A program made the position numbers and the translations under genes. Below the pieces are notes generated by a model. The model made no database searches. It saw only the letters and a program-made list of their open reading frames with translations, and was not told the DNA's origin. From Lates calcarifer (Eukaryota; Chordata; Actinopteri; Centropomidae), in the NCBI RefSeq assembly GCF_001640805.2, contig NC_066849.1, forward strand, positions 21,402,158-21,466,157: a stretch of 64,000 nt of DNA, in the 5' to 3' direction. Position 1 is the stretch's first letter. Each line of letters starts with the position of its first letter. Positions 36,276-47,960 of this stretch are shown one piece after another.

Positions 36276-36310
<35 letters not shown>
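36276..36310. repeat. (CA)n microsatellite
   Basis: About 17 CA units. Confidence 0.95.
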
Positions 36311-36312
<2 letters not shown>

Positions 36313-36675
36313 AACGTACACACTCACACAGGCCAACAGGGACGGTATACTGAATAGAACAGGATATTTCAATAGCTCAATCACTATGCCATCTGACAGC
36401 AGTTGAGACTTGAATATTAACTGCAGCACAAGCAATCACAGTGGATTGACTGGCTGTGGCTGTGTGTGGTGTGTGTGGTGTGTGATGGATGTCCTTGCAT
36501 GTCTCTATGTACATGTAGGCGTGTGTATTGACATAACGTGCATTGTGCATGCTATTAGTCACAACATTTCATATTTCATAGGATTTAAGCCATTAAATGT
36601 AAAATGTGACATGACCATCGCTCCATCCACATGGCTCTACACAGTCTTAAATCTTATCAGTAGCCCCTGCCCCCT

Positions 36676-36676
<1 letters not shown>

Positions 36677-36713
<37 letters not shown>
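36677..36713. repeat. (CA)n microsatellite
   Basis: About 18 CA units. A GTGTGTGGTGTGTGTGG variant lies 200 bp to the left (about 36462). Confidence 0.95.
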
Positions 36714-36719
<6 letters not shown>

Positions 36720-38250
36720 TGCCTGTCTGGAAAATAATTGCATTCCCTCAGATAATTGTCAAGTTGTAAGTCTATGAATGCATTAAAAATAGGTCATTGT
36801 GATTAAGTGTGATGATTACATCTCCACAATAAATAACTAATCCTGCATTTTAGCAAGGGTGCTGCATGATAATGACATAATTACCATTTTAGATGGACTC
36901 ATCATGATAGACTTGTTCTTTTTTATGTGTGATCTCTCTCTCTCCTTCTCCCTATTACAGCTATTTAACAAGTTATATCTCTGCTAGAAACCCATAGTCC
37001 CATTTTACTGCCAGGTTATCCTCTGTTGCGGAGGGTCGGATGTGTCTTTTTTTAGTCTGTATTGAAAAATTGATGTAAGCTAAAAAAATTGATATACAGT
37101 TATTGTATAGCAACAATTAACTTTGTTATTAATTTAACAACTACATCTCCAATATCTGCAAAAGTGCAAAAAATAAACAAACAAACTCTTGGTAGTTGAT
37201 AATCACTTACTAGCTAGTTACCATGTACTAACTTTAGTAGCTAGCAGCTAGTAGCCTTTTAGGTCACAAAATTGATTTTTATCTTCTCAAAGAGACTAAT
37301 GAAAAATTATGTGTAAATGAGGCTTTGAAAACACTCGCTTGCTTTAAGTGTGGTGGGTCTTTGGCTTTATAGGTTACTGGCCAGGAACAGATCCTTCCTC
37401 TCTGACGTTTTTATATTCTCTGGCATGTCCCTTAGGTAGGAGCAAAGCTGTGTTGTCACCTTGGTCAATTTTCAGACTAGCACGCCTTCCCTGTCATCTC
37501 CATGTGATACTGAATGCGTGTGAGTCCGCGTAGCGTGCAGGGGAAAGGACGAAGTTGGGGGTGAAAGCGGAATGAGAAATGTTCTTAAAGCAATCTGAGA
37601 AAATGGCCTGTTCTAGTCTGGAGTAAGCGCAACTGCCTCTGGGTGCACAGTGATCCTGTTTGTGTACTGGCGCTCCATTACATTACACCTACGCACACAG
37701 TGAGAGCAGTCAGAGGATTATAAATGAAGGGGAAAGTAATGGGAAGAAACTCTGAGACAAGAGGCTACCAGTCTTTGTCTATGTAGCCACCTCTTTTAGT
37801 GGAAATGTGGGTGAAGCAAGATAAAAGAGGGCGAACACACAACTACAACCACACGTTCTGTTCGACTATACACAGTTTTCTCATATATACACAAATGTTC
37901 ACACACACTGCGCTCACATACCTACGTTGTATTTTTTATGTGGGTGGACTTTACTTCGTCCCCTTTGATCTGTTATCAAATAATGGAATATAGGTTACAT
38001 TTACTGTAGCCTTCAGCAAGCTGGACTAAGTAACTTATATGGATGTGTGTAGACGCCTAAGGGATGCGCACGTTTACATGTCTATGTGTGTGTATGGTTC
38101 GTATCACACTGTGTTTGCGTAGGGAGTTTCCACCATGTTGAAAGCACCTGACAAACTTGTATCTTCACATACAAACACTTAAGACGTGCCACTTTATTTA
38201 CTTTCTTACCTCTGCTTCCCCACAGAATAACTAACACACATACAGCATAG

Positions 38251-38270
38251 ACACACACACACACACACAC
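38251..38270. repeat. (CA)n microsatellite
   Basis: Ten AC units. Confidence 0.95.
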
Positions 38271-38921
38271 TTCTCCCTCTCCTCTGCCCCTCTCTGCCCT
38301 GCCATAAAACACCAACTAACATATCCCTGGTGGCATCGATTCAGCAGCAGCTTGCTGTAATGTAACATAGCAGTGCAGGCTGATGTGAAAAGAGCAACAG
38401 GTCCCCAGGGCCTGCAGGAGCCTCTCTGACTATTGTCTGTCTCTCTGTGTCTGGCTTTCTTTCTTTGTTTGTGTTTCCCCCTTTCTGTCCCTGCCAACAA
38501 AGTGCTGAAAGTGTCTGTGGAGCGAGTAGAAACATAACTGACTGGATTCAAGTAAAGTAAAACGAAGGCTAAAAGAGAAAGGCACCCAAAAAAGTACCTT
38601 TACATCCATAGTATGTAAGGATTCTGAATGAACGTTTCACTAATTCAGTGAACATACAGAGGGAGAAAATACTTTAAATGACACATTCAGACCTATACTG
38701 TATTCGTATTCCAGATTACTTATGTATCTTTGAAATGGAGAACCAAAAAACACAATACAAAAAGTATCAAGGCCAAGGATCAGACCTGAGTCTGAGTGTT
38801 AACATTTAAACAATGCTGTTGCAGCGGTTCAGAGAACAACAACATAAAAAGCAGAGATTTGTTAACAAATATGAATAACAATAGAAAAGTCTTGTGAAAT
38901 TCAAAGGAAGTAGGCCAATTC

Positions 38922-38948
38922 CACAACTGGACGTAACATCCAGTTGTG
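38922..38948. repeat. Perfect inverted repeat, 10 bp arms, 7-base loop
   Basis: CACAACTGGA, spacer CGTAACA, then TCCAGTTGTG. Confidence 0.95.
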
Positions 38949-41900
38949 ATGAGACCTGTAACTGGTTGAAATCTTTAGCCAACAAACAAAGCAAGAATGT
39001 TTTTTGTGCATTTATGGCATATTAATGTATATACCAGATACAACAGTTTGTTGAGGATTTCAAACGGCTGCAAGGGTATAAAATTGCTTTAATCTGTCTG
39101 TTCAGGAAACCCAGTGGTATATGATATTGATCCTGCACCTGAAGGCTTACATATATGTAACAGTACGTTTAAGCAGAGGCTGTGTAGGTGCTGTTTGATG
39201 GGTAACTCTAGTATGGCTTTTATGTAAGCATGCTATCCACACTGATTTGATTATAGTATTTTCATAGCTCTCTAAGGATCAGAAATAGCCTGCCTGACTG
39301 TGATAGAGCTAAGCTGCTGTTAGCACTGGGTTTCCACACATAGATGAGAGCGCTAAGGAGAGGGAAAATTAGAAATATAGTTTCAGTAAAGAAAAGTTCT
39401 ACCTTGTTTTTTCCCAGGTAATAATAACACAAACAACATATTTAATCAATGTTTTGGGAAATGAGTTCCCTCACATGTAGACTATTTTATTAACTCAATT
39501 TAATTCTTAATTCTAACCCTGACACACATATTTCTGTTTCTATCAACAGGCACATTTGTGATGCATTGAGAGATGCAGGGAAAGAAATCACCTAATCTCA
39601 CAAGCGTCTGTTCTCATTTAAATGTGCGTGATCTTATTGGGTTTGTACAGATATAAACTTCTCTGATGATCAACCTTGAGCAAGCTGGCTCATTCCTGCA
39701 CTCGTTGAATCGGCACCTCAATGGGACACACGGACACACATACAGAGGCCCATGCACATGCTGAAGTCATTTACCTAGTCCAATTTGTTGAACATTGATT
39801 GGTGAGCAGGTAAATAATTCTTTTAAATTATGTTTTGTTTCAAATCTTCATTTAATGAGAAAAAATGCTAAATTAGTATTCAACAAACAAAAGGGCCATC
39901 CTTCATGAAAACACCGCCTTTACCCAAACATGAAAAATGATGTTTTACCTACACACACACACCCTGAAGCATGCAAACACACAGCTAGCTTCAGGTCTGT
40001 GCCTGACTGAACGCAATTTCACATTAACGTAAATTAAAGGCTCATAAACTTTTTTTCAGAGGCCTCCTCTAAATGTAATAAAGAACCTCTCTTCCTGGAT
40101 CCATGTTTTATTCAACATTTGGATATGCTCAATTAGCATCCCTAATTAACGTTAGCTGTACTCCAATTGTTGCTGCCGCGGGAGGAAGATGCTGGGGAGA
40201 GAGGAGAGGAGATTGGAGGTGGAAAAAGAAGGTGGTGGTGAGGAGAGTGAAGAGATGGATTGAAAGGGGGCAGGGGTGAAAAGAGCAGGTTTCTTAAAGG
40301 AAGTGTGTTTTTATTTGGGTTAGATGATAGCATGAATGTGTGTTTTTGGGTGGTACAGTGTTACATATATACACACTTTCTACATTGCTGAGTGAACACA
40401 CCGAAGTGAACACAAGTTTTAATATTTAATATCTATGGAAACATTCATCAAAATGCAACCCTGCATGGTGTTTTGTGTTGCAGAAATGGTAGCATTATCA
40501 GGAAGCCAGTCTGGCAGAGCTATTCATACAGTTTTCCACTATCAGCTGCTATCAGATTGCTGTGTTGCGTAGCTGTGCTTTGTTACCTGCAGGTACAATA
40601 TTCATTTGTTTCTTTGTTACGTCTATGTCTGTAACATTACGAATAAATCAATTTTCCAAGAATAATAAATGCAACAGCAGCAGCATGATTAGGTTTTCTG
40701 CTGCGCAAACTGAGTGTTGGTCTGATTTATCTTCTTCTTGATCTATCTTCTGTTTTAATAAACACACAGACTGCAGAGTGACAGGAGAGGAAGAAGTTAG
40801 ATTGATATGCCTGATATATCTTTTTTCTCATACATGTGGTGATGAAATGTTTGTTTCTCATTTGCAAATATTTGTAGTACTCTTCTGCTTTGTCTGAGCT
40901 TTACCACTGTGTGAAATCAAATATGATGATTCAAAAGCCACCTCATTTGGCCAATAGAAAAAAAGGGAAAAACATGGAACATTGTTCAGTCATGTTGCAG
41001 GCTGCAGGAAGTCTATCATTCAATTAACTATTTTCATGCCAGACAACTGTCCCACAGTAAAAACAATACAATTTAAGAAATCGCCACATACACACCGCTA
41101 TACATATAGTATATACTACAAACAGAACACATCACATCAAAAACATACATATATTATGCAACACACTAGGAGTGGTGATGTAAAATAGCCTTTTTTGTTA
41201 AGGTATTCTTTGAAGTTGCCTATTGTGGCTGCATGGCTGCTTGTCGGTGCCTTGCACAGACCTGGTTAAGGTCTCTATCATTACCTTGTGAGACTACAAG
41301 AAGGTGAAGTGTTGTTATTTTTGCACACCTACTTGAGTTTTTTTGTGACATGTACAGTGAAGCGAAGATTTACTTTGATATAATTAAAAAGGCATTCAGT
41401 CTGTGTCTTTTGAAGTGGACTTTTGTGTGTGAACTCAGATAACATGGCTCTTTTTTCAATGCACCTGATGAACTTCTTAATATTCATCACTCCCACCCTC
41501 ATCTTTAAATGATAGATCAAAAGCTGATCTCTGCAGGTTATTATAACAGCAGGAGTCCCATAACACGCACACACATATGCACTCAGAGCATCAGACAGGA
41601 AATCAATTATCATCAAGACCCCTATGAAATATTTCACAGCTGTATTAACCACTTAATTTTCTACTGCAATAAGGGGCAGAGGCTCACACAGGTCAGACAG
41701 ATGAAAGGCAATGGAGAGAACACATGATCTCTGATTGCTTTCTGTGTCAATACCCAGGAATTAAAAGAGAATTAAAAATTACAGGTGCCTCTGATGGACA
41801 AAGAAGAGAAGAGAGAGGGCACTATTTTTTAAAGCTGTTTATATTGGACATCAGAGAGACAGATGTGATGTGAACAGTGCAGTGGTGGCTCGGGTTACAT

Positions 41901-44629
41901 GATTAAATCAGCAGTGGCTGTTATTTTCACAGCCACAAACCCCCTAATGTGATCACTCGGTGTACTAGCTCACAACTTGAGATGAGACAAATGGAGATGA
42001 ATGATGGGGTGGAGAGACACGAGGGAAACAGACAGAGAAAGTGAGTAGAGGGAATATGAAGACATGAAGACATGCTTCTACCACCTGTCAAGAAAATGTT
42101 ACCACAACTTTTGAAATGTAGCAAAATTGAGATAAATTTCATGCGTTTGCATCAGCTGGGTTGAAGCAAATAGTGTAAATAAGCTTTCTGAGTGTCATAA
42201 ATACTTATATTAGCGGGCTATGGGTGTTCTGTAGTTGCAATGTTGTGATCACATGTTGTGAATTTCTGGGAAAATACTGCGGATACTAAGATTTTACAAC
42301 TTTTGATACGTTGGGGATGGTGCCAATGTGCTTAAAATATAACTCTGTGACTCCTGTCTGTTGCTGATGGTTAGTTTTATGATTTGAGAGTAAAACATTA
42401 CAGTAAACAACAACTATAAAATATAGTATTTAGAGTTTTGCTGGATTATCATGATATTCGATGGAATGAGACTGCAAACTCTCATATATCATTTTATCTA
42501 AATTGCCTCTAATAAAGTTAATTAAATATCATCATATATATCATTTAACCGTATCCAGGAGCAATCTTAGGAGTGTGCATGTTCATGTGTGTGTGTGTCT
42601 CTGATTATACATGCATCTGTGCATATATGCACTTTCAGCATGAGAATATATGAATGTCACAGTGCCTGAGGGATGATGACAACATTATGCAAACAGATGC
42701 ATCACACACATACATACACAACCTTGTAGTTCTATCCTTATGAAGATTCTTGCCTGCTACATTCACTCTCCCCCTAACACTACAGCAGCTTCACGTAGAT
42801 GTGGCACTGTCTGGCCACAGTGACCACACTTTCAGTCATACAGAATTTCTCTGTACATATACATTTTAAGTGGTTTCTTTTTCTATCTAATAGAACACAG
42901 GTTTAGTAAAGGGCATATATGACATGCAATCTATAGACTTCAAAAAGTGCTGTGTGTGCATGTGTGTGTTCGTGTACTTGTGTCCGTCGCAGGTTTAGAA
43001 TCAATAATGCTGTGGGCCAGATGTTTACACTGATGGAAATCAATGCCCTTTTTACAGCTTTGATACCAGCTGTGAGGATGTAGGATAAGAAATGTGAGCA
43101 TGTATGTGTATTAGTGTGAGGGTGTTGCAGATGAAGCAAGTGTGCATTTGAAGATTTCTGCCCAGTGTGAGATGTCCTACATGACAGGACATTCAGTCTT
43201 GCCGAATGACTGAAACCAAGACGGACACATGTTGGCGGTACGTCTTAAAAGAGAGTAAGCTGGTCGAGATGTATTGATTATATGGAAAGTATACTGCATT
43301 TTGACAAGAAGAAATCTGACTCAACTTGTTTTGATCTTTCTTGAAACAGTCATGTCTTATTTTGACAGTGTAAACAAAGATGCTCCTTGACCACCTTGTG
43401 TGTTCTAAGAGTGAGACAATGGGCTCTATTTTCATGTGGGCACTCATGATTTATAAAAGTAATATTGTTCCTTATGCCAACTGGTTTATGATCTGAGGGT
43501 GCACCAAAAACCTGTAACTATAAACACTGTGTGTGCTACCACACCCTCTGCACACTGACTGGGTATTGTAGCCCTACTGAATGTGTAACACTGTGTAACA
43601 CTGTGTTTGCACTGGTGTGAGTATGATTTTTTGCATCAGTCCATCTATGTAAACATACTGTAGGACACACTGGTGTACAGGACACACCAATAAAGAAACA
43701 CTTGCAAGATAAATAACTGGTTTCCTTTTTCTAAAATACCATTGGCCCAACAATCCTAGTCTGTAGCGTGACCTGCTTTCCCCCATCTCCAGCTCATCAA
43801 GCAACAGCCAAGAACAAGGACAAGATAGTGGGGAGGAAAAACAGATCATGTCTGACATCTCTAGACACATAACACAGAATATATATATATATAAATAAAT
43901 GATGAAATGAAACATCTCATTTTTTTGCAGATATAATGTGGAGTTAAAAATACTCCTGATTGCACGTTGGACCAGATAGTAGTTGAATCTTAAAATATGC
44001 AACATCCTAGGTGACAGACTAGAAAGTATATGGAAAACTTCTACGCTTGCTTTGCATATCTGATATTGGGTGAAAGCTACATATCTCCAGTTTTAGGCAT
44101 TTTTTAACACACTATTTTAGATCTGAACCTAGAATTGATTATCACCCCAGGGTCTGAAAATCTGTCAAAACACATCCAGCAACTCAGTTACTACTGAAAC
44201 AAGAGGTGTCTTAAAACTACATTTCTAGAAATATAATCACATGGGAATTTTAGCTTTGTAAGTTATTTTTCTCCGTCTACTCTCTGCTTCTCACCTCTGA
44301 CATCACAATTTTGTTTTTCTGCTGTTCCTGTCTCTTTTAAGATTGTTCAGTGGTTGAAGAGTTTGCACAGTTTTGGATTACAAAAGAGAATTTCTTCACA
44401 ATACACCACTGAAAACTATACACTAGAAAACAAATGACAAGTCCAGTCAAGTTTAGTTGCGATCATTTAAAGCTAATGCAAAACAATTCTCTTCATCACC
44501 TCTGCTGCCAACACCCAGTGGGGACAAGAAGCGTTTACTCAGAATGGAAGCTGCTCCATCTTCTTTTCCGTTCAGTCATCCTCTTTCCCCCCTCCATCCC
44601 ACATTTCCACCAACCAACCACAAACTTAC

Positions 44630-44758
44630 CTGCAGCGCACTGCTCCTCGTCTGCCCCGTTCTCACAGTCCCTCTCTCCATCGCATCGCCATGACAACGAA
44701 ACACATTTGCTGGCAGCCCCTCCGCAATCAAACTTCTCTGGTGGACAGGTCTGTCGGC
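44630..44758 (-). CDS. lrp8: lrp8 exon encoding LDLa repeat 3
   Basis: This 129 bp exon (phase 1-1) encodes one LDL-receptor class A module that helps form the ligand-binding domain. The translation begins RQTCPPEKFDCGG and contains KCVSLSWRCDGERDC and ENGADEEQC, which supplies six cysteines and the acidic calcium cage. The tryptophan before RCDGE is the aromatic that usually contacts a ligand lysine. The usual Ser of the SDE signature is Ala here (GADE), as I recall for the third repeat of mammalian LRP8, which helps place it as repeat 3. The acceptor is ATAG at 44760-44759 and the donor GTAAG begins at 44629. A very long sense-strand pyrimidine tract lies directly upstream. This is the 5'-most exon found, so repeats 1 and 2 and the signal peptide must be beyond base 64000. 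Confidence 0.93.
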
Positions 44759-44765
44759 CTATTGT

Positions 44766-44990
44766 GTGAGAGGGCGGAGGTGAAAGACGGCAAAGGGAGA
44801 AAGAGCACAGAGGAGGGAAGACAGGGAGGAGAGAGGAAAATGGACGGCCGATGAAAAAGTTGGGGTGGGCGTGGGGGATGGATGGAAGAAAACAGGAGCA
44901 AAGAGGGAGACAGAATGAAGACAGGGAGAGCAAAATGAGAGAAGAAACGGGGAGGAGGCAAAAGATAGAGAGAGAAGGGACAGCCAGTCA
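44766..44990 (-). repeat. Long purine (sense pyrimidine) tract before LDLa 3
   Basis: About 225 bases of mostly A and G on the plus strand, hence a very long C/U-rich stretch on the transcript ending at the 3' splice site of the LDLa 3 exon. Confidence 0.9.
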
Positions 44991-45236
44991 ATGAAACAGT
45001 TTGATAACTTAGTTATCTTGTTGCTCAAATCGATTCCCTCTCAAAGGCCTGCAATTAAACTAGACACAGAGCGACAGAGGAACAAAGAAGCAGGAACACT
45101 GTCAGGCAGACACAAAGCCAGGAAAATACACACACACATACACAAACTGAAAAAGACATGAAACACACAGTCAGGAAAATACACACAACACAATAAAGAA
45201 AAGCACTATTTGGTGTGTATGTAGCCAAGTATACAT

Positions 45237-45766
45237 TAGGACCGCTTATTTTCATTATCGATTGACGCATTGATTATTCCTTTTTATTAAGTGAGTAAAG
45301 GCTAAGCCTAGAAAATGTCAAAAATAGTTTTAAAAGCCTCTATCAAGATCCCAGAACTCAATGTGACATCTTGTACTTACTACTTTACTTGTAAATGGAC
45401 TTTATATTGCATTTTTTCACAAACTGCTTTGCAACACTAACACACACACATATCGATGGCAGGGAGCTACCATGACATGTGGACTGGTAGAGCTGGAAAT
45501 TAAACCAGCTCTGTGGTTGGTGGACAAGACAGTCTAACTCCTGAGCCAAAGTCTCAACACGATGTGAGTTTGACCGGCATTCCAAATCTCTAAGGTATTC
45601 ACATTAAAACATTATAAGTGGGGAAAATCAAAAAGCTGGCACAAGGAAATGTTTGGCATTGTTGCTTGATAAATGAATTAAAATGGTAAATTAAATGAAT
45701 AAACAATAAATGACACAATCAATACAACGGTTCTAATTAACTAATCAACTAATAGTTTCAGGGACA
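45237..45766 (-). mobile_element. AT-rich miniature DNA element, interrupted by a second repeat
   Basis: The left part (45237-45373) starts TAGGACCGCTTATTTTCATT and runs through ATGTCAAAAATAG. The right part (about 45580-45766) has AAAAGCTGGCACAAGG, AATGTTTGGCATTGTTGC and ends AACTAATAGTTTCAG. These are the successive parts, in reverse orientation, of an abundant fish element full of ATTAATCGATTAATCG-like motifs and ending in GCTGCAAC/GCTGAAAC. Another repeat lies between the two halves. Confidence 0.65.
45374..45563 (+). mobile_element. Short teleost interspersed repeat nested in the miniature element
   Basis: Recognisable pieces are TACTTTACTTGTAAATGGAC, GGAGCTACCATGACATGTGG, TTGGTGGACAAGACAGTCTA and CTCCTGAGCC. 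In that order they match a dispersed repeat common in fish genomes (recalled). The copy is shortened and internally deleted. Its class (SINE or other) I cannot state. Confidence 0.55.
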
Positions 45767-45821
45767 AGCACACAAAAGGACAACAACAAACGCAGAACCA
45801 AAATACATTAGAACACAGAGT

Positions 45822-46005
45822 TCTGACATTATCAGTCAATTAACTGATTAGTTAGTTAGAAATTAAATTAATCAGCAACCATTGTGATTATTAGTTAATC
45901 ATTTATGTAATTTCCCATGCAAATCACAAGAAAAAAGCTCTATTTGTTTAAAAAAAGAAGCAATTTGTAGATGTCACCTTGGGCTCTAGGATGGGCACTA
46001 CTTTT
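45822..46005 (+). mobile_element. Second AT-rich miniature element copy, truncated, forward orientation
   Basis: AATTAATCAGCAACCATTG at the left and AGATGTCACCTTGGGCTCTA at the right are the start and middle portions of the same family as 45237-45766, here in the opposite orientation. The right end is missing. Confidence 0.55.
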
Positions 46006-46323
46006 GAAAATCAGTGTAATTGAATGAAGTGTTAAATCACAGGTTATAGTTTGTTAAACACACGCACACATCCACTCTGTGTGTGTGAGTGAGGAAGTGG
46101 TCCCTCTAGGTAAAAGCCCATTACAGTAGAGAAGGCCATTGTTCCTACATATGTAGCCCGTGGGGTTGGTACAGGGAGGAAAAATACAGCCGCTCAATAC
46201 ATCAAATTTACACAGTCCCCACAGCAAATCCCTATCCCCTCTTCCTGCAAACCACTGCTCTCCCTCACCCTGCCTCATGCCTCGTGCCTCATGCCCCCCC
46301 CCATCTCCCTCTCTCTTACACAG

Positions 46324-46341
46324 ACACACACACACACACAC
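46324..46341. repeat. (CA)n microsatellite
   Basis: Nine AC units. Confidence 0.9.
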
Positions 46342-46449
46342 TCTGAACACCATAGGGACTCTAGCCCCAGATTACATTGCAGAGCTGTGTCAAACTCAAC
46401 TCCATCAATTATACATATTTGACCACCAACATTCTTCTTGGCAACCAGC

Positions 46450-46450
<1 letters not shown>

Positions 46451-46511
<61 letters not shown>
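46451..46511. repeat. (TG)n microsatellite, long, one GG interruption
   Basis: About 30 TG units with a GG break near 46474. It lies only 110 bp from a (CA)n array of opposite strand sense at 46324. Confidence 0.95.
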
Positions 46512-47939
46512 GTAGCCACAGATCAATAGTACCTATGGGAATTGCTCATTTTGGTCTTGTTCTCTATTTTATTCATCTCATATTTCTTCTCATCTTTATT
46601 TTTAACAGTACTGTGCAGCATAAGTTGCTGCCACTCAAATGCTGCCCCTCGTGGAGGGACGCTGGGAGTTTCAGCGTTGCTGGTGTTGATTGCCAGGATT
46701 TTCTCTCCAACTGTGCAGTTTAGGTTGCCAGGTTCTATTTGCCTTTTATTTTTCTATGGAACCGGGCTGGGGTGAGGTTTTGGATTCCTCTCCTCTCCTG
46801 TCTTTTGCTAGGGTACTTTTAGGATGGCCACTTCCCCCTCCTCTTCCTCCCTCCCTCCCTCCCTGCTGCTCTTCCTCCTACTGAATATCAGACTCTTGTG
46901 TGAGCATCTTTTCAATGTGTCTCCTCTAAATGAGGTTTCCCTTGGCCTTTAAAGAATAAAAGCCTCCTGCAAATCCCCTTTAAGAGAGTGAATGAGCAAG
47001 CACCATATCAGCACAGTCTGGTTATTACTGCCAAGGGGACTGAAAGGACTGTGTGTACAATATGTATGTGTCTGTCCATGTACTTGTGTCTTTGATTCGC
47101 AAAATGCAGCTCTTACGGTCAATGTGGTGATGTAAATATGAATACCAATGGGAAGTGTGTGCAGGTGTGTTCATGTGAAGGAGCAGGGTAGTGAACTGCC
47201 TGACACCTGGCTTACTGTTCAATCAATATAAATGTGCGTCCGAGAGATACAGCAATATAAAGATAATACTGGTCTCATGTTTCACATTATCTACCTAATA
47301 TAAGTGTGTGTATGTGTTTGTGTGGGTCAGCAGAGTGCAAGGGCTACTGTCAGAGACTTTCTCGCTCTAATACGAACCCACACACAGAAACACACCCCCA
47401 GGGATTCAGTCCACTAAGTGTCTGATTGACAGCTGGTTTAAAAGGATGTAATTTGCCTGACTGTCCATTTGGGCCCTGGGAGTTGGGAAGGCGGAGTCCT
47501 GGATCAGCTGCCAATTATATGACTGAATACAGAGGAGCAAGAACAACAAAAGAGCCCCACTGACATTGATTATGACAAAATAAATTAGATGATTTTCACC
47601 CCAAGGGTAATAATTCACTAAATGAATAAGACAATTCCAATTTTCTATTATTGTATGTTTAAGTAATAATCTGTGGCTATTAAAATCTCTGTTCAGCTGC
47701 TCTTTATTGGCCTTTGATGATGTACAATAATAGTTATACCCATACATTCATACAGAGCATAAAAGGTTTTTCCATTTCATGTATTGCAGGCGTTTCACAG
47801 AGAAAATTAGCTTGTGCAAACTAAGAAATGTGTTTTACATTGCCTGCAGAAGCAAGTGCAGTTTGTTTGGAATAAACAGAAATGGTAGTACATGAGGGTA
47901 ATTAGCGTCATCAACAACACCCACCATGTCTGCACAGAC

Positions 47940-47960
47940 AAAAAAAAAAAAAAAAAAAAA
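47940..47960. repeat. Poly-A run
   Basis: About 21 consecutive A bases. No recognisable retroelement body precedes it. Confidence 0.95.

Larger units (their letters stand above)
29505..44629 (-). other. lrp8: lrp8 intron, 15.1 kb
   Basis: The longest complete intron, between LDLa 3 and LDLa 4-6. It holds CA/TG arrays (30386-30419, 32944-33000, 33104-33137, 33253-33305, 36276-36310, 36677-36713, 38251-38270), a 10 bp perfect hairpin (38922-38948) and an AT dinucleotide run near 43880. No coding exon or RNA gene was recognised. Confidence 0.8.
1740..44758 (-). other. lrp8: lrp8 gene, internal part (11 exons, both ends outside the window)
   Basis: This is the visible span of a low-density lipoprotein receptor family gene read right to left. 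LRP8 is a type I membrane receptor for reelin and apoE-containing lipoproteins that signals through Dab1 in neurons (established knowledge). What is seen: LDLa repeats 3-8, EGF-A, EGF-B and most of a YWTD propeller, in the order of the family. All introns are GT/AG. LDLa and EGF exons are phase 1-1, and the propeller exons have phases 1-2, 2-2, 2-1, 1-0 and 0-1. The lengths 119, 140 and 142 bp match those I know for LDLR exons 11-13. LRP8 rather than VLDLR is indicated by residue patterns such as [26 protein letters not shown] and [18 protein letters not shown]. Introns are 15.1, 2.9, 1.6, 3.0, 1.0, 6.6, 2.7, 0.7, 1.4 and 6.1 kb. Confidence 0.95.
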
